From Desemzia sp. RIT 804 (lineage in GTDB: Bacteria; Bacillota; Bacilli; Lactobacillales; Carnobacteriaceae): a stretch of 64,000 bases of DNA. Positions within the stretch are counted from its first letter, which is position 1. Each line of letters opens with the position of its first letter. The notes under the pieces were generated by a model that had not been told where the DNA came from, did not search any database, and saw only the letters and a list, made by a program, of their open reading frames with translations. Of the stretch, positions 1 to 7,210 are shown piece after piece. The stretch is from assembly GCF_016892605.1 (NCBI RefSeq), contig NZ_JAFEMV010000001.1:558001-622000 (forward strand), given 5' to 3'. The translations under genes and the position numbers were made by a program.

Positions 1-1003
1 TGCTATGCGTATTGGAAAGCAAATGCAGTTTTTCGGAGCGCGTGCCAACTTGGCTAAAACGTTGCTTTACGCGATCAATGGCGGGATAGATGAAAAATCT
101 AAACAACAAATCGGACCTAAGTATCAATCCGTTACTTCTGAATACTTAGATTATGATGAAGTCATGGAAAAATACGATACAATGATGGAATGGATCGCAG
201 GCTTATATTTGAATACATTGAACATCATCCATTATATGCACGATAAATATTCTTACGAACGCATCGAAATGGCATTACACGATAGTGACATTCTTAGAAC
301 AATGGCAACAGGTATTGCAGGATTTTCAGTAGCCATCGACTCTTTATCTGCTATCAAATATGCCAAGGTAAAAACTATTCGTGATGAAGACGGTTTAGTA
401 GTGGATTACGAAATCGAAGGCGATTACCCTAAATATGGGAACAATGACGACCGCGCTGATGAAATTGGGATCTGGTTATTGAAGACTTTCATGGGCAAAG
501 TGAAGAAACATCCTGCTTACCGTGGTGCTACGCATACTACATCTATTTTGACTATTACATCTAATGTAGTTTACGGTAAAAAGACAGGTAATACACCTGA
601 TGGACGTCGCTCAGGAGAACCATTTGCTCCAGGAGCTAACCCAATGCACGGAAGAGATACTCACGGAGCGTTGGCTAGTTTGACATCTGTAGCCAAAATA
701 CCGTACAAATATTCATTAGACGGTATTTCAAATACATTCTCTATTATTCCAAAAGCATTAGGAAAAGAAGATGATGTACAGCAAGAAAACTTAGCTAGTA
801 TGTTGGATGGATACGTAACTAAAGGCGGACATCACCTAAACGTAAACGTATTTAACCGCGAAACATTGGTTGATGCAATGGATCATCCTGAAAATTATCC
901 TCAATTAACGATTCGTGTATCAGGATACGCAGTAAACTTTATCAAATTGACACGCGAACAACAAATGGATGTTATCAATCGAACAATGCACGAAAGCATG
1001 TAA
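1..1003 (+). CDS. pflB: Formate C-acetyltransferase (pyruvate formate-lyase), C-terminal part
   Basis: Cytoplasmic glycyl-radical enzyme that turns pyruvate and CoA into acetyl-CoA and formate in anaerobic mixed-acid metabolism. The window opens inside the gene: the coding frame runs through base 1, and the first full codons (Ala-Met-Arg-Ile-Gly-Lys) follow directly after where the family has its catalytic Cys-Cys pair, so that pair lies just upstream of the window. The glycyl-radical loop is present near the C terminus (RVSGYAV, about 30 residues before the end). About 332 of the roughly 750 residues expected are visible. The activating enzyme gene pflA follows 100 bases downstream. Identification is very secure. 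Confidence 0.97.
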   Translation, partial: AMRIGKQMQFFGARANLAKTLLYAINGGIDEKSKQQIGPKYQSVTSEYLDYDEVMEKYDTMMEWIAGLYLNTLNIIHYMHDKYSYERIEMALHDSDILRTMATGIAGFSVAIDSLSAIKYAKVKTIRDEDGLVVDYEIEGDYPKYGNNDDRADEIGIWLLKTFMGKVKKHPAYRGATHTTSILTITSNVVYGKKTGNTPDGRRSGEPFAPGANPMHGRDTHGALASLTSVAKIPYKYSLDGISNTFSIIPKALGKEDDVQQENLASMLDGYVTKGGHHLNVNVFNRETLVDAMDHPENYPQLTIRVSGYAVNFIKLTREQQMDVINRTMHESM

Positions 1004-1042
1004 GAGATAATAAATACCGTACTGTTATTTTTAGTTTAAATG

Positions 1043-1085
1043 AAAAAGAGGAGGACTAAGGAGGTTTTCTTCTTAGTCTTTCTTT
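1043..1085 (+). terminator. Long hairpin between pflB and pflA
   Basis: Inverted repeat with core GACTAAG (1054-1060) and CTTAGTC (1072-1078), extended by weaker and G-U pairs to about 18 base pairs around a GTTTT loop. It lacks a clean T tract beyond TTTCTTT, so it is more likely a partial terminator or processing/stabilising stem setting the pflB:pflA ratio than a full stop. Confidence 0.5.
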
Positions 1086-1104
1086 AAAAAGGAGCGAAAA
1101 AGCA

Positions 1105-1875
1105 ATGGGGATTCAAAAACAAGTCATCGGATATGTGCATTCAACCGAAAGCTTTGGCTCGGTCGATGGTCCTGGGATTCGTTTTGTAACATTTATGCAA
1201 GGTTGTCGTATGAGGTGCGAATTTTGTCATAACCCGGATACATGGAACATGGGCGGAGGTACACCTTACACTGCTGATGAATTACTGGATGAAGCTTTGC
1301 AATACCGTGACTATTGGGGTAAAAAAGGCGGAGTTACTGTTAGTGGAGGTGAACCATTGTTGCATATTGACTTTTTGATCGAATATTTCAAAAAAGCAAA
1401 AGCAGAGGGAGTTCATACTACATTAGACACTTGCGGGCAGCCGTTCACTCATGATGAACCATTTTTCAGCCGCTTTGAAGAATTAATGACATATACGGAT
1501 TTACTATTATTTGATATCAAGCATATTGATGCAGAAAAACACAAACAATTAACGATGCATTCCAACGAAAACATTCTTAATATGGCGCGTTATTTGTCAG
1601 ATATTGGAAAACCAGTATGGATCAGGCATGTATTGGTTCCAGAACGTTCTGACTTTGATGAAGACTTAATTCGACTAGACCAATTTATAAAAACGTTGAA
1701 AAATGTGGTGAAAGTAGAGATTCTTCCATACCATAAATTAGGCCTTTACAAATATGCAGCATTGAATATTCCTTATAAATTACAAGGGATTGAGCCACCT
1801 ACGCAAGAAAGAATCGATAACGCTAATCGATTGTTAAACATAGATGATTATAAATTGTACCAATTTGTTCAATAA
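1105..1875 (+). CDS. pflA: Pyruvate formate-lyase activating enzyme
   Basis: Radical SAM enzyme that installs the glycyl radical on PflB using S-adenosylmethionine and a [4Fe-4S] cluster. The N-terminal cluster motif C-x3-C-x2-C is present (Cys34, Cys38, Cys41, in GCRMRCEFC), followed by the family sequence HNPDTW and the SAM-binding GGEP motif (VSGGEPLL). Length 256 residues is normal. AAAAAGGAGC sits a suitable distance before the ATG. It lies 100 bases after pflB on the same strand and is probably co-transcribed through the intergenic hairpin. A clear terminator follows. Confidence 0.97.
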   Translation: MGIQKQVIGYVHSTESFGSVDGPGIRFVTFMQGCRMRCEFCHNPDTWNMGGGTPYTADELLDEALQYRDYWGKKGGVTVSGGEPLLHIDFLIEYFKKAKAEGVHTTLDTCGQPFTHDEPFFSRFEELMTYTDLLLFDIKHIDAEKHKQLTMHSNENILNMARYLSDIGKPVWIRHVLVPERSDFDEDLIRLDQFIKTLKNVVKVEILPYHKLGLYKYAALNIPYKLQGIEPPTQERIDNANRLLNIDDYKLYQFVQ

Positions 1876-1893
1876 CTATTGAAATATTCTACT

Positions 1894-1923
1894 AAAAGAG
1901 CAATTTATGATTGCTCTTTTTTT
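1894..1923 (+). terminator. Rho-independent terminator of pflA
   Basis: AAAGAGCAA and TTGCTCTTT arms around a 7-base loop, followed by a run of T. It closes the pflB-pflA transcript. Confidence 0.85.
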
Positions 1924-1978
1924 GATGTTTGCTTATGATGAAGGTGTGAAAAGGTTAAAGAGGAAGTGAGAAAAACAA

Positions 1979-2926
1979 ATGAAATTAAAAGATCAAAGTG
2001 TGTTTTCAGGGAAAACATTAAATTATTTTATTCAATTAACTGAAACAATGAACTATACACATGCAGCACAAAAGCTAGGGATCTCACAACCAGCTTTAAC
2101 GCAAAGAATCAAAAAGTTTGAAAAAGCACTAGGAGCTCCTTTATTTTATTTCAAAGGTAGAGAAATGCGCTTAACAGAAGCTGGACGGATCATGACCAGA
2201 GCAACTCAATCAGTACAGACAACGTTTAAGAATGCTATTGAAGATATAGAATATGCACAACATGAAAAGAAGAGTCATCTGAAGATTGGTTTGTTATCAT
2301 CGATAGAAGATGGGGTTTTTATGGACTTTATAGCAACTTATTATGAAAAATTCCCTAACTGTAAAGTCTCGTTATATATGTTATCCCGAGAAGAAATTTG
2401 GCACCAATTAGAGAACAATCAAATCGATTTTGCTATTTTGTATCTTCCAGAAGATACGATCAAAAATTGGACGCATTATTCCACAAAAACCATAGCAGCT
2501 GAAGAATTGTTTCTGTTGCACCAAAACGAACAGCTGAAAAGTCGAGATTCTATCCAATTAAGCGAAACCACTAATGATAAATGGGTATTTTACCCTAGAA
2601 GTTTTTACATAAATGATATCTTACGGTTTAAATTCGTACAACAAAACCTTGATTTGCCAGCTGTTTCTGGTTATTTTTCTACGCCAAAACAATTGCAGGC
2701 ATTTAGTCAAAAAACAAATTGTTTATCTGCATTACCTAAATCTTATATTGACGCTAATCCTTTGGAAAAGAACCAACAAATTCTGCCTTTTAATCCACCC
2801 ATTACATATACATTGGCATTTGTGTATCAAAAAGAAAAAGGATTGATCGATCGAGTGAATAGATTTTTTAGACATTTTGATAAATTTTTAGAAGAAAAAG
2901 ATTACGCTACTAGACTAAAAGAGTAA
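1979..2926 (+). CDS. LysR-family transcriptional regulator
   Basis: 315 residues, the usual LysR length. The N-terminal winged helix-turn-helix is clear at about residues 15-70 (AAQKLGISQPALTQRIKKFE, then GAPLFYFKGREMRLTEAG). The remainder fits the LysR periplasmic-binding-like effector domain (about 100-300). Effector and targets are unknown. It lies on the same strand between pflA and ppaC and has its own SD (AGAGGAAGTGAG). It is not divergent from any neighbour, so the usual LysR positional clue to a target gene is missing. A metabolic role near pfl is only a guess. Confidence 0.85.
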   Translation: MKLKDQSVFSGKTLNYFIQLTETMNYTHAAQKLGISQPALTQRIKKFEKALGAPLFYFKGREMRLTEAGRIMTRATQSVQTTFKNAIEDIEYAQHEKKSHLKIGLLSSIEDGVFMDFIATYYEKFPNCKVSLYMLSREEIWHQLENNQIDFAILYLPEDTIKNWTHYSTKTIAAEELFLLHQNEQLKSRDSIQLSETTNDKWVFYPRSFYINDILRFKFVQQNLDLPAVSGYFSTPKQLQAFSQKTNCLSALPKSYIDANPLEKNQQILPFNPPITYTLAFVYQKEKGLIDRVNRFFRHFDKFLEEKDYATRLKE

Positions 2927-2975
2927 TTTGTTCTACTATAAAAGATGTGAATAAAATAAAGGAGTGTCATGATAA

Positions 2976-3905
2976 ATGAGTAAAATTTTAGTTTTTGGAC
3001 ATAAAAACCCAGATACAGATGCTATTGCATCAGCTATTTCATTTTCTTACTTGCAAAATGCATTAGGAAAAGAGACAGAAGCAGTGGCTTTAGGAGAAGT
3101 TAGTGAAGAAACCGCTTACGCATTGGAATATTTTGGTATGGAAGCTCCTAGAGTGATTGAAACTGCAGCAAATGAAACCAATACGGTTTATTTAGTGGAT
3201 CATAATGAAGCGCAACAAAGTGTTTCAGACATTCATGATGTTGAGATTGCATCTGTTGTAGATCATCACCGTATCGCAAATATTGATACTGCAAATCCGT
3301 TGTATTACCGTGCTGAGCCAGTTGGCTGTACAGCAACTATCGTGTTAAAAATATTCAAAGAAAATAACATTGCGATCCCTAAAAACATCGCAGGTATAAT
3401 GTTATCAGCAATCGTTTCAGACACATTGTTATTTAAATCACCAACATCTACACAAGAAGACGAATCAGCAGCAAGAGAACTTGCTGATATTGCTGAAGTT
3501 GAATTAGAAGTATACGGTCTAGATATGTTAAAAGCTGGAACAAACATGGGCGATAAAACTGCTGAAGAATTGATTGATATGGATGCTAAAAGTTTCCCGA
3601 TGGGCGATAAAAATGTCCGTATTGCACAAATCAACGTGGTAGACGTAGAAGATGTCTTTTCTAAACAAGCTCAACTAGAAAAAGCTATTCAACAAACTAA
3701 TCTAGCTAACCATTATGATTTATTTGTTTTAGTTGTGACTAATATCTTAGATAGTGATTCAGTGATTCTAGCTATCGGTAATCCTATAGCAGCTGTTGAA
3801 GAAGCATTTAATGTTAAGTTAGATAGCAACAAAGCTGTGTTAAAAGGTGTAGTATCACGTAAGAAACAAGTTGTACCACAATTAACTGAAGCTTTAACAA
3901 AATAA
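2976..3905 (+). CDS. ppaC: Manganese-dependent inorganic pyrophosphatase
   Basis: Family II (DHH/DHHA2) pyrophosphatase; hydrolyses PPi to phosphate in the cytoplasm and drives biosynthetic reactions forward. Metal-binding motifs are visible: HKNPDTDAIAS (His9, Asp13, Asp15), VDHNE (Asp75) and the signature VDHHR (Asp96-His97-His98). The C-terminal DHHA2 domain contains the SRKKQ substrate motif near the end (SRKKQVVPQL). Length 309 is normal. SD AAGGAGTG precedes the ATG and a strong terminator follows. Confidence 0.97.
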   Translation: MSKILVFGHKNPDTDAIASAISFSYLQNALGKETEAVALGEVSEETAYALEYFGMEAPRVIETAANETNTVYLVDHNEAQQSVSDIHDVEIASVVDHHRIANIDTANPLYYRAEPVGCTATIVLKIFKENNIAIPKNIAGIMLSAIVSDTLLFKSPTSTQEDESAARELADIAEVELEVYGLDMLKAGTNMGDKTAEELIDMDAKSFPMGDKNVRIAQINVVDVEDVFSKQAQLEKAIQQTNLANHYDLFVLVVTNILDSDSVILAIGNPIAAVEEAFNVKLDSNKAVLKGVVSRKKQVVPQLTEALTK

Positions 3906-3920
3906 GCTGAAGCAAGCATA

Positions 3921-3960
3921 AAAATCCTGATGACTAGAAAATAAGTCGTCAGGATTTTTT
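3921..3960 (+). terminator. Terminator of ppaC
   Basis: Arms ATCCTGATGACT and AGTCGTCAGGAT (one G-U pair) followed by TTTTTT. Confidence 0.85.
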
Positions 3961-4727
3961 AGTAGGTAAAAAATGGTTTATGGATAGTTATCAGCAAAAT
4001 AAACTGAAATGGTCTCAGAAACGATCTGTGACGCAACACGCACAAATTAAATCAATAAAGACACATAACAATCCAATAAGTATAAGTTAGTGATAACAAA
4101 TGGATCTAATAAAAGTAATCGACTGTTAAAACAATTAAAAATGACCAAGTAATTTAAAAAAGGTAATGCAGAAAAATAATTTTCTCAAGTCTAAACGATA
4201 AAACGTCAAAAAGAAGAAAAAACGATAGAAATAGATATAATTTTAAAGTTCTTTAAATGATTTACCACTATTTACTACTTTGTATAATATATATTATGTA
4301 AACTAGAAAAAAGATGAAATAGCAGACTAAGTAACAGACTCATTATCTAGGTTCTTCTCTCTTTTAATGGGCCAATACAATTTTTGTATCAACCATATTC
4401 CTTTTTTAACTATTTGGTTAAATGAAGCCATGCTAATAAGGATAAAATATTGCAGGTAGATATATTGTTAACCATAGTTGGAGCTTGACTTTTTCGGCAT
4501 CTTACAACTAGACAGCAAAAAAATTTATAACTTTAGAATATTTTGCAACCATCTACCTTAATTTTAAGTTTTAGAATTGAAAAATACTAATTTTTGGCAA
4601 GTTTACGAGCTGTAAAACATATTTTACACTGGCAATTATTTTTTGAATAAAATTATTCATAGTAACCAAAAAAACAAATCCTCCTATGTAGATAGTTTGT
4701 TGCATAAAATTAGTTGTCCTAAATAAC
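3961..4727. other. AT-rich intergenic region, no convincing gene
   Basis: About 770 bases with stops in all frames and no family I recognise. The only coding candidate is a 32-codon minus-strand frame (4669 to 4571) with a TTG start 10 bases after AGGAGG; its peptide is moderately hydrophobic and I do not trust it. A degraded gene or an undetected small RNA is possible. Confidence 0.4.
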
Positions 4728-4777
4728 AAAAAGCAATAAAGACCCATTTATTTTTTAGTCATCTTTATTGCTTTTTT
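4728..4777 (-). terminator. Terminator overlapping the end of the VOC gene
   Basis: AAAAAGCAATAAAG (4728-4741) pairs with CTTTATTGCTTTTT (from 4763). The minus-strand upstream arm lies inside the last codons of the VOC gene, so the coding end doubles as terminator stem. T-rich tails on both sides could make it bidirectional. Confidence 0.7.
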
Positions 4778-5174
4778 CAGGTGCCACTAGCTCAAGTTTG
4801 ATCCGATCTGGATCTTCACAGAAAACAGCATAATGATTTGGTCCCCCTGCAAATGGATGTTTTTCAGGATATAGGATCGTTGTACCACGTTCTTTTAGTT
4901 TTTTCGTCATCTCATCGACCTGATGACGTGATTCGGCCTGGAAAGCCAGATGATTGAGTCCGACTCTGCTCCGATGATATGGAACATCTAAAAATCTATC
5001 TTCAGTCTGTACAAAAACGATATAAGTGTCTTTTAATTTCCAGCTTCGGCCGTTTTCCCATTCTTGAAAAGGTATATAGCCTAACTCTTCTAGAAACCAT
5101 CCCCAAAACAGTATTGTTTTTCTTAAGTCAGATACGTAAAGTTCAATATGATGAAGCAATCCTGTTGATAACAA
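4755..5174 (-). CDS. VOC (glyoxalase/bleomycin-resistance fold) family protein
   Basis: 139 residues with the two beta-alpha-beta-beta-beta modules of the vicinal oxygen chelate superfamily. Candidate metal ligands His9, His75 and Glu128 occupy the expected positions (HIELYVSDL, LNHLAF, IKLELV). Members act as glyoxalases, dioxygenases, isomerases or drug-binding proteins, so the substrate cannot be named; the single-domain form is often a monocistronic stress or resistance gene, as here. The start is TTG: AAGGAGG lies 8 bases upstream of it and no ATG occurs nearby. Confidence 0.8.
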   Translation of the reverse strand: MLSTGLLHHIELYVSDLRKTILFWGWFLEELGYIPFQEWENGRSWKLKDTYIVFVQTEDRFLDVPYHRSRVGLNHLAFQAESRHQVDEMTKKLKERGTTILYPEKHPFAGGPNHYAVFCEDPDRIKLELVAPEKSNKDD

Positions 5175-5326
5175 TAACCGCTCCTCCTTACCTTTTGCTT
5201 TCAGGAATCTATACTTCTCTAGTCACCAGATCAGCATTGCTATTCCTTCTATTTAAAGATTACCATAATAAGAAATAAATTGCTTTAATAGCTGGTATTA
5301 TCTTCTTTTATTCGATTATTTGACGT

Positions 5327-5361
5327 GAAAAAGAGGAGAAATCACTTCTCTCCTCTTTTTC
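5327..5361. terminator. Bidirectional-type terminator
   Basis: GAAAAAGAGGAGA and TCTCCTCTTTTTC arms around a short loop, with A and T runs outside. It probably ends the minus-strand GNAT transcript. Confidence 0.7.
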
Positions 5362-5406
5362 TCCCCTTTTACAGCTGTACGGATAGATTCCAATATTTTA
5401 AATGAG

Positions 5407-5712
5407 TTAAGCTTTCTTTTGCTTCTCATAGTTGATATGGTCGTATTTATCTGGATTCTTTTGAAACTTCCAGATAACAAAGGAGCAAGTAGCATAAATT
5501 GTTTTATGCTCTTTTTCCATCTCAGTAACTAGTTTATCCAGTAGCTGTTCTGCTATTCCTTGACCTCTTAAACTTTCATCTACTACTGTATGGTCAGCAA
5601 TGACATAGTCTTCATCAGTTTCTTGATAATGGATCTCAGCAACTTTTTTCCCTGCTTCATTGTGTAAAACAAACGCTGTTCCTTCTTTTTTAAATTCTTT
5701 ATCCAATACCAC
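5407..5712 (-). CDS. Small GNAT-family N-acetyltransferase (YjdJ type)
   Basis: 101 residues, matching the minimal single-domain GNAT group rather than full-length acetyltransferases. The acetyl-CoA pyrophosphate-binding loop is visible (VVDESLRGQGIAEQLLDKL, about residues 42-60). A conserved Cys follows at about residue 76 (YATCSF), as in the YjdJ-like group. The acceptor is unknown. It is monocistronic, with a terminator immediately downstream. Confidence 0.8.
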   Translation of the reverse strand: MVLDKEFKKEGTAFVLHNEAGKKVAEIHYQETDEDYVIADHTVVDESLRGQGIAEQLLDKLVTEMEKEHKTIYATCSFVIWKFQKNPDKYDHINYEKQKKA

Positions 5713-5788
5713 TCATCCTCTCTTAGTTAAGTACTCTAATAAAATATTACGTTGAATAGACTAGACTTTCAACTAATTTGATTAAACA

Positions 5789-5834
5789 AGACGACAGAAA
5801 AGAATACAAAATTCAGTGTTCTTTTCTGTCGTCT
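5789..5834. terminator. Perfect 16-bp hairpin
   Basis: AGACGACAGAAAAGAA (5789-5804) and TTCTTTTCTGTCGTCT (5819-5834) are exact complements around a 14-base loop. T tracts on both sides are weak. Probably a terminator for the lincosamide nucleotidyltransferase transcript on the minus strand. Confidence 0.55.
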
Positions 5835-5862
5835 GTTCTACTCTTCCCCTCTGCTCTTACCT

Positions 5863-5953
5863 ATAATTGCTGGGACTGGGACAATAGTCTCTATCTCTGT
5901 CACATACTAAACGGGCGTTTTTAAACGTCTTTTGTCCCGCTCTCAGCAATTAT
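5863..5953. repeat. Imperfect long inverted repeat with nested stem
   Basis: The outer arms (5863-5884 and 5932-5953) pair over about 20 positions, with a second stem nested inside (AAACGGGCGTTT against AAACGTCTTTTG). The GCTGGGAC...GTCCC-type arms look like the intergenic palindromic elements of Lactobacillales genomes. It lies directly downstream of the minus-strand nucleotidyltransferase gene, so it could act as its terminator or be a small repeat element. Confidence 0.55.
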
Positions 5954-5968
5954 ATTGAAATAATGAAT

Positions 5969-6454
5969 TTATTCAATGGCTTTTAAGTTTTCTAAGTCAG
6001 CTAAATCAACATCAGTTAACTTGTAACCAGTATGGAATAGTTCTTGTGCTTTCTTTGAAATACAAGCTATTTCACGATTTTTGTAGATTACTTTAGTGAA
6101 ATAATCTTTTTCAAAATGATAAAAACCACTTTCTAGGTCAGCTTGTTTGGCAGATCCGTCCTCATCTAAAATAAGTGGGTGAATATCAATGTATCCATAA
6201 TTTTCATGCCATAATTCCATTCGTGCTGGCATCCAATCTACTACCACTTCATAACCTATCTTCGTTAAAGTTTCTATAACCTTCTCAGTAAAATTAGCGT
6301 CAAAATCAATATCGATATCTCGATGTTCGCGATTTTGTTTTCCAGTAAGGATATCCACTCCCCAGCCACCATCAAGCCAATATTTCATGTCAATTTTATT
6401 TAAAATTTCTAAGATGGCAAATAAATCTTTTTCTGTAACTGTTTCTTTTTTCAC
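5969..6454 (-). CDS. Lincosamide nucleotidyltransferase, Lnu(A)/LinA family
   Basis: 161 residues, exactly the length of LinA/Lnu(A). Enzymes of this family inactivate lincomycin and clindamycin by transferring a nucleotide to a hydroxyl. The sequence follows the family closely: YWLDGGWGVDILTGKQ (about 25-40), then the catalytic acidic cluster HRDIDIDF with Asp46, Asp48 and Asp50, and the DIHPL and CISKKAQELFHTGY blocks. No transposase, plasmid gene or partner resistance gene is adjacent, but two palindromic elements lie just downstream. Activity against lincosamides is inferred from family, not shown. An lnu variant number cannot be assigned by eye. Confidence 0.85.
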   Translation of the reverse strand: MKKETVTEKDLFAILEILNKIDMKYWLDGGWGVDILTGKQNREHRDIDIDFDANFTEKVIETLTKIGYEVVVDWMPARMELWHENYGYIDIHPLILDEDGSAKQADLESGFYHFEKDYFTKVIYKNREIACISKKAQELFHTGYKLTDVDLADLENLKAIE

Positions 6455-6482
6455 GATAATTCAATTACCTCCAGTTGATTCT

Positions 6483-7130
6483 CTATTCATTATCAATCAC
6501 ATGAAAGCGTTCTTGATGATGTTTCGGGCTTTCAATTTCATCTAAGATCACATTAGCCAATGTTCCGGAAGATAAATGAGACTCACCTTGTTCATTAAAC
6601 AGAATATGGTTTTTCCCGTATTTAGCCGGTTTCGCTTCTCCTGTTTCAAAAACAGCCCCTGGAGAAACGCCGACCCATTCGACGTTATCGACTTCACGTA
6701 AGAAATTTAATTCTTTTAATTGGTTTTCAGGGATACTGATGTACGATTTACTTTTCGGCGCTTTGCGTATCGTTTCAACAAATAATTCATCCTTTTCATC
6801 TAATAAACTACCAGCTCCTAGAATAAAGAATAAACGAGGAGTTGTTGTACCACGAAATAGTGCAACCAGTTTAGTTGCTAAATCTACATGCAAATAAGCT
6901 GTGTTGGGAGGAGTTCCAAAAGCATTGACAATCACATCAAACTGTTCCAAATCCGCTTTCGTCAGTGCAAAAGCATCTTTTTCTACTACGTTGATATTCT
7001 TTCCCAATAACTCTTGTGCTTTTGCTGCATTTCGTACTAAAGCTGTAACTTCATGCCCTCTTTGTGACGCTTCTTTAAAAATGGTTGAACCAGCTGTTCC
7101 AGTTGCGCCTATGATTCCTATTTTTGTCAT
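6483..7130 (-). CDS. NAD(P)-binding epimerase/reductase (YwnB-like atypical SDR)
   Basis: About 215 residues with an N-terminal Rossmann motif GATGTAGSTIF immediately after the start, typical of NAD(P)H-binding NmrA/YwnB-like proteins. No Tyr-x3-Lys pair typical of classical SDRs is evident, so it may be a sensor or a reductase of unknown substrate. The start is placed at the ATG at 7130 because AGAGAGG sits 9 bases upstream; the in-frame ATG three codons earlier abuts this SD. It lies just upstream of lnu on the same strand with a 28-base gap, so the two may be co-transcribed. Confidence 0.8.
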   Translation of the reverse strand: MTKIGIIGATGTAGSTIFKEASQRGHEVTALVRNAAKAQELLGKNINVVEKDAFALTKADLEQFDVIVNAFGTPPNTAYLHVDLATKLVALFRGTTTPRLFFILGAGSLLDEKDELFVETIRKAPKSKSYISIPENQLKELNFLREVDNVEWVGVSPGAVFETGEAKPAKYGKNHILFNEQGESHLSSGTLANVILDEIESPKHHQERFHVIDNE

Positions 7131-7210
7131 AAAATTCATCCTCTCTTTTTATCTTTGATACTGACACTTAATTAAAGAAAATATGAATTAAAGTATACTA
7201 CTTTAACGCT

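Noticed and set aside
4555-4610. CRISPR repeat or tracrRNA remnant (AGTTTTAGAATTGAAAAA)
   Set aside because: The resemblance to type II repeats covers only about 10 bases; no second repeat, spacer or cas gene is near.
5969-7130. Mobile resistance cassette around the lnu gene
   Set aside because: No transposase, integrase, target-site duplication or plasmid gene was found nearby; only palindromes are present.
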